A stretch of 64,000 nt of DNA. Source: Linnemannia schmuckeri (taxonomy: Eukaryota; Mortierellomycota; Mortierellomycetes; Mortierellales; Mortierellaceae). The stretch's first letter is position 1, and each line of letters opens with the position of its first letter. The notes beneath the pieces were generated by a model. That model had not been told where the DNA came from, did not search any database, and was given only the letters and a program-made list of their open reading frames with translations. Position numbers and translations under genes: made by a program. Shown here one piece after another: positions 58,902-64,000 of the stretch. The stretch is taken from positions 2,356,001 through 2,420,000 of the forward strand of contig JANATG010000003.1 in assembly GCA_029449235.1 (NCBI GenBank). The letters run 5' to 3'.

Positions 58902-61039
58902 CGTCAAAGCCAGACGGCCATAAAATAATAATGGAACAACTGATAAAATCATAATTTTACTTTGGAGAGGGCCTCCTTGCTACCTTCATCATTTTCACCC
59001 AGTTGTGAGCCAACAGCCTTCACAACGACGCGTTGTGGTTGCTGCGACTATGGTAGTAGTGGTGTCCTACTGGGTGACTGCAAAAAGGTGCTCTTCCCGA
59101 TGTTGTTGCGATGTTCACGAAACGATGCGTACTATCGGAAAGATGCTGTAGTTGTGCCTGAAAAGACTGATGTGATGCGCGCTTCCGTTGAGAGGCATTT
59201 GTTTGGAACACCCAACCCAGCGGCGATGGCGGCGTGTTCTATCGGATACCTAGTAACATTTACGCCGCATTGAGCACGAAAATAAGCACAATCATGAGTG
59301 AAACGAACAACTAAGATGTACACATAAAAGAACTCTCGGTCGATTGCCTAGTCCGCTTACCCTTGGCCTCCTTGGCAAGAGGTTCCCATTATCAATTGCC
59401 AAACAAACCGACTCACTTATTTCATTTTGCTCATAGGCAGTCCTCAATGACAGCCGTAACTCTGCTTCCTTTATTATCACCACTCCGTTTCCTTTCCTTT
59501 ACTGTAAAAAACTTCCGATACGCGCTCACGTAGGTACAGAGAGCATTATTACACTCTTGTCGACGGTTCGGAGGGAGACGAGAAAATTAGAGAGGATTGT
59601 GACGGAGGAATGGAGGAAAAGGAGGAGAGGTGCCAGTCTTCGGGAGGCGTTGTGCGGAAGTAAGGTATAGGTGGAAGTGGAGTCTGAGGAGGCGAGTGTG
59701 GACGGCGGTTTTTCGAATTGAGGGTACATTGAATGTTGGTTGCTATGGGAAGTGAGGAAGAGCTGTGAAAGTAATTTTTCTGGCGGAGTGAGCTTTTAAA
59801 ACGTTGGCCTGAGCGTTCATTCAAGGGCACAATGGTTTGGATGCGTGTGACATTGACTATATATTTGTTTGACGCGAAAAAGGGACAATGAGCGTGGTGT
59901 GTGTTTGTTTTCCTTTTCACCCCTCAACTCACTCACCGCTTAGGATTTCAAATCAGAACCATGGACAACTACAAATGACTCCTGACTCCCCTTCGCCACC
60001 ACCACTTCTCACCAGTGCCTGATGAGAAACTCTCTTCTCATGTCACAGTCGATGAGAAGGTGACAGTCGATGAGAAGGTGCCAAGGTGCCACTAAGATGT
60101 AACACCCCAGTCTGAGCTTGCAAGTGAAGGCATCCCATCACCGACCAATTGGCTCTGAATCCAGCAGCGCCTCGCTGGCCAGCGCCAAAGTTGTAGTATC
60201 CTCCTTTCGAAGCAAGCACCTTGTGTTAAGAAGAAGGTACCTTTCGTCCTTATGGCAATCGCGCGCAAGCTCTCTTTCACTTATCTGTCAATGCCGTAGC
60301 TTGCTTTGAGTTATCGCGCGCATTTTTTTTATCGTCTAATTGTTTTGTACTTGTATCTTGCAAGATTCGTTTAAGGTAAAAAAAAAAAAAAAGTCGCCAG
60401 TGATATTTTTCCAGTTCAAGTACATTACACCTGAAAACTTATCCCTTCTTTTTCACTAGTGTTCAACATCAGGACGCTTTAGACAGTGAGATCAAGGACC
60501 GCCAAGGAAAATTCAACCAGAATCCCGGTCTTGTTAGCGTACTGATTGTCCCAGAAGAGAAGTCATGGCCATACGCTTTCCACGTCCATTGAATACACTG
60601 AGAACACCTCACAGTTACTCTAGTGCTCGTACGAATATTACCTTGTCGCGTTGACATTGCACAATCTACTGACCCATCACGTGTGGTTACTTGTCATCGG
60701 TTTGCAAATGGCGCTAGATACTGAAAAAAAAAAAAAAAAAAAAAAAAAAAGCGCGCGCGAGCAAGAAAGAAAGGACAAAAAGACAGTCCGCTCGCCGCAT
60801 GGACCACGTGCACGAAGTGTGGGGTCAAACCTAGCCAACACCAAAGAGCCCTCCCACCTCTCTCCCCTCTCCCTTTATCTCTCTCTTCCTCGTCCTCCAT
60901 TTCTCCTGCGCATAAAAAGGACGTTCGGTTCACTTTCTCTCCTTCAGCTCTCTTGTCTCTACTCACCTCTCACACACCCAACTCGCACACCCACACAAAA
61001 AATACTTCACTTTTACACATAGCAAACGGACTCTATACC
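58347..61039. other. Long intergenic region, no supported gene
   Basis: 2.7 kb with A30 (58868-58897), A-run near 60379-60393, A27 (60724-60750), an 18-bp duplication (60045-60080) and a pyrimidine-rich leader with a CATAAAAAGG element near 60910 before the next gene. Short frames around 58960-59270 and 60470-60660 have no recognisable content. Confidence 0.5.
60045..60080. repeat. 18-bp direct duplication
   Basis: Two exact copies of ACAGTCGATGAGAAGGTG in tandem, with GATGAGAA recurring just upstream (60011). Confidence 0.85.
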
Positions 61040-61555
61040 ATGTCGGACCGTCACCCGTCCTGCGTTCACTCAACCGCCCACCACAACTCAATGACCCATG
61101 GCTCGGCCGCCTACGCCTGTACCTGCGAAGAGTGCTCCCGCTACAAGGTCAAGCCCTCCACTTTCGCCTCTGAGCAATCTTCAGCCTTAAACGACATCGA
61201 GCAACAGCGTTACTCAGTCACCGCGAGCTCAAACACCGACAGCCGCCGAGACCCCTCCTCAACTTCCACATCTTCCTCCTTCCCTCCAACAACCTACCTC
61301 GCCCGCCGATCCTCCAATGTCCAAAGCTCTAACCCCGGCAACCAGTCCGGAGACACGGCAACCTCACCGAGGATAAGACAACCCGCTGGATTTGGTCTTG
61401 CCTCCAGGAGTAGTGCCGGGGGGATTAGCCCCCCACAGCGTCGATCGTCGGTCGAGTTCCATAACCGAGAGCGGTCTTTCCAGCAGCACTCTACAGCTTG
61501 CGATTGCCGTGGGTCTGGTGTTGGGTGTGGATGTTCGTTCACATGCGACTGTTAA
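61040..61555 (+). CDS. Small protein with cysteine clusters at both ends
   Basis: This is a single-exon gene of 171 residues. Residues about 9-35 contain CVHSTAHH and the cluster YACTCEECSRYK (C-x-C-x2-C). The middle 100 residues are Ser/Thr/Arg-rich and probably disordered (RRSSNVQSS, GGISPPQRRSSVEFH). The last 20 residues are a dense cluster, ACDCRGSGVGCGCSFTCDC, with paired C-x-C motifs as in metallothioneins. No signal peptide is present. A metal-binding role is a reasonable guess but unproven; I know no family with this split layout. The ATG context is ccATGtcg and a TATA-like CATAAAAAGG lies about 130 bp upstream. The stop is followed by a T26 run (61588-61613). Confidence 0.65.
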   Translation: MSDRHPSCVHSTAHHNSMTHGSAAYACTCEECSRYKVKPSTFASEQSSALNDIEQQRYSVTASSNTDSRRDPSSTSTSSSFPPTTYLARRSSNVQSSNPGNQSGDTATSPRIRQPAGFGLASRSSAGGISPPQRRSSVEFHNRERSFQQHSTACDCRGSGVGCGCSFTCDC

Positions 61556-62028
61556 AAGACGAGCGAAGGATAAGAAGGATAAGGCTATTTTTTTTTTTTT
61601 TTTTTTTTTTTTTCGATGATTTGTTTCCAACCAACCCCTCCTCTCTTTTGATCCATTTTTTCCCCTTCGTTCCTTGTTGGTTCGATTACTTGACGCTAGG
61701 GCTACTTTTTTTTTTTTTTTTAGTGTGCTATTTCCTCATATCCCTCAATTGTTTTCTTTTTTTCTTAACTGACAGATCAACCGCCCAGTTGTACATATCC
61801 TCCCTATCAGCGTTTGTATTTTTTTTTTTCGCTTTCATCAGCTGCCTTTTCACGATACAATACGAAATAAAAAAAAAAATAGCGGCTTTAACATGCGTGT
61901 AGTTTCAGTCTGACTTGGATTTACTCGTTCGTTGTTGTATATCTATGTTTCCAGCGTTTAAATCGTCTGTCCGGTGAATATGTGAAAATTAAACGAGCCC
62001 TGATGGGCTCAAAGGTAAAGAGAAAGAG

Positions 62029-62059
<31 letters not shown>

Positions 62060-62429
62060 AAAGGACCAACAGACGGAGTTTTTTTTGTATGATCATTTTT
62101 TTTTTTTTTTTTCGCGACTTTGCTCTCCGACTCGCGGTCACTCCCCTCGCCTTTCGCGTCTCCACCTTCCCCTCTCACCATCACACCCATTTTTTCCCCT
62201 TCCTTCCGTTCCTTTGTATCACGCATTATTTTTTATTTGTACAAAAAGGGTTGTCTAGGAGAGAGACGAAGTAGGGGAGAGAAAGAGAGAGATAAGAATT
62301 CGGAGGAAAGATAGCGCTAAGAAAGAGTGCAGTGCAGGCATGTAAGCGTGGGAACCCGAGAAACAAAAATTCTCCCTTTTTTCCTTTCGTCTCGTTCCTT
62401 CTAATAGGATAAAAAGGGACGAAACTCTA
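61556..62429. other. Intergenic region between convergent 3' ends
   Basis: T26 (61588-61613), further T-runs (61707-61723, 62096-62112) and a GAGAAA-type purine microsatellite at 62017-62060. No gene is supported. Confidence 0.5.
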
Positions 62430-64000
62430 TCAAGCAAGGGTGGTCCTCTGACCGAGCTCGTGACTTCCTGTTCCATTCGACATTTCGCCGTTGCGATCCC
62501 CCATGAATTCGCTGTAACTGTTATCAGCAGTCAATAGAAAATGGAAATGAAGTGTGAAACAAAGTGTTAACAAAGACAAAGACTAGCGGGGTTCTCTGCA
62601 TGACATCAGAAAGAAAAGGATTCACATCCATATTCACATCCTCTTATTCCCCACAAAGTCCAAGAACAAAACAGAAACAAAAAAGGAATTCAAAGTGGGT
62701 AACTTACATGAGGTCCAGTCGTTGGCTCTCCTCGGGTGTAATCGATGACCGTGTGTTGTTCAGTGACACCTCCAGATGTTCCTTTGTGATGATTGGACGC
62801 GATCCCTTGGGAGTCTTGTCCTGCGCCGACGATGCGCCATCCGCTATAGAGTCACCACCGCTTCCGCCTGCTGCTGCAGATGCTGCGTCTCTTGCCGCAC
62901 CAATTCCCTTGGCAATGAGGCCCAACTATGAATATATGAATAATGTAAAAAAAAAACGAATGACTGTTAGCAACTGCATTTAAGCGTAACAGTAAAAGGA
63001 TAAAGAGCTCATTCTTAGGGATAACTTACGCGTTGAGAGATATGACCACGCTCGGCAAGTGTCAAGTTGGCCTTTTGGTTCGTCTTGCCAGTGCTTCCGA
63101 ATCCTCCCTTGCCTCCAAAACTGACAAAGCGTGCCATCTTGCTATCACCGCGACTGGTGGTCGCTGGTCCTCCAGCAACAGGCGAAGAGGCGCCAGTGCC
63201 AGCAACAGAGCGCTCCTTCTTGACCGCCTCGTCCTTCTCAATCGCCACACGAATAGCTTCCAAGTGCGCATTGTATAGGACGGCCTGCAAATCAGCACCC
63301 GTCAAACCCTCCGTCCGACGAGCGCACTCCATGAGGTCCACATCCTCAGCAACCTCCATCTTGCGCGCTAAGCAGGCCAAGATCTCGTGACGCTCCTCCA
63401 AGCTCGGCATACCGCAGAGCAGTGACTTGTCCAGACGACCAGGACGCAACAAAGCAGGATCGATCAAGTCGGGGCGGGAGGTTGCTGCAAGAACGTAGAC
63501 ACCATCTAGACCCTCTGCACCATCCATCTGTGTTAGCATTTGGTTGACCACACGATCCGTTACTCCGGTGCTGTCGTGGCCTCTGGAAAATAAAAATCAA
63601 ATGCAACAAGAAATCGTCGTGTCAGCAAGCATCCCTTTCATTGGATCATGCCTTTGGTCGCTTGGCATAAAACAACAATTTGCTCTTACCTCTTGGGGGC
63701 AATACTGTCAAACTCATCAAAGAAAAGGACACAGGGCTTAGCTGCCTGGGCACGCTCAAACAGATCACGAACAGACTTTTCAGAAGCACCAATGTACTTG
63801 TTCAGCAACTCAGGTCCCTTGACAGAGATAAAGTTCAGCCCACACTCCTTGGCCACCGCAGACGCCAACAGGGTCTTTCCACATCCCGGGTGTCCAAACA
63901 ACAGCAGACCAGATCGAAGACGAAGAGGGCACTGCGAAAAGATGGCAGCATACTTGGTAGGCCACTCCAGCGTTTCAAGCAAGATCTTGCGGGTCTCGTT
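62430..64000 (-). CDS. PEX1: PEX1 peroxisomal AAA ATPase (N-terminal part off the window)
   Basis: PEX1 and PEX6 form the hexameric ATPase that pulls the import receptor PEX5 out of the peroxisome membrane. Only the second ATPase domain (D2) and C-terminus are in the window: exons 63690 to beyond 64000, 63030-63582, 62708-62925 and 62430-62511. Walker A reads GHPGCGKTLLASAVAKE (PEX1 usually has GPPG; the His is notable), Walker B is VLFFDEFDSIAPKRGHDSTG, and VYVLAATSRPDLIDPALLRPG with RLDKSL follows. FISVKGPELLNKYIGASE and AQAAKPC are typical of PEX1 rather than PEX6 or Cdc48. An inserted Gly/Ser/Lys-rich stretch (about 150 residues) follows the helical lid. The C-terminal end GSHELGQRTTLA is not conserved. 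Confidence 0.92.

Overview
The window is nuclear DNA from a filamentous fungus. Genes are split by many short introns with GTAAGT-type donors, and the space between genes is full of A/T homopolymers and pyrimidine tracts. The gene set points to an early-diverging lineage, most likely Mucoromycota and probably a Mortierella relative. It combines a Byr4/Bfa1-like septation protein and a Vfa1 homologue with a full propionyl-CoA carboxylase pair and a UBE2T-like E2, which most Dikarya lack. The lineage is inferred from gene content; no species marker is present.

Layout. At 1-13.4 kb lies a dense block: FAF2/UBXD8 (minus, running off the left edge), PCMT, a Kelch-BTB protein, a HAD_SAK-type protein, ACBD6 (minus) and VFA1. 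13.4-19.8 kb is gene-poor and holds a broken secreted-protein gene, a small cysteine-rich secreted protein, a 30-bp tandem repeat and an eroded coding relic. 19.8-25.2 kb has a PP6/Sit4-type phosphatase, a degenerate small locus and a UBE2T-like enzyme with a long tail. 25.2-28.9 kb shows no supportable gene. 28.9-36.7 kb holds PCCA and PCCB head to head. 36.7-42 kb is a long pyrimidine-rich leader in front of a Byr4/Bfa1-like gene (to 45.4 kb). 46.8-50.6 kb has a divergent pair: a PTPMT1-like phosphatase and a glycine-zipper membrane protein. 51.6-53.4 kb is a single-exon F-box-like protein. 55.7-58.3 kb is trimethyllysine dioxygenase. 61-61.6 kb is a cysteine-clustered small protein. 62.4 kb to the right edge is PEX1 (minus, N-terminus missing).

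Several genes touch lipid and organelle metabolism: PCCA/PCCB (propionyl-CoA), TMLHE (carnitine synthesis), ACBD6 (acyl-CoA binding), PTPMT1-like (possible cardiolipin pathway), PEX1 (peroxisome import) and FAF2 (ER and lipid-droplet quality control). Only PCCA/PCCB look arranged to work together; the rest may be chance neighbours. Exon boundaries were set by reading-frame continuity and family conservation. No tRNA, rRNA, CRISPR array or intact transposon was found by eye.
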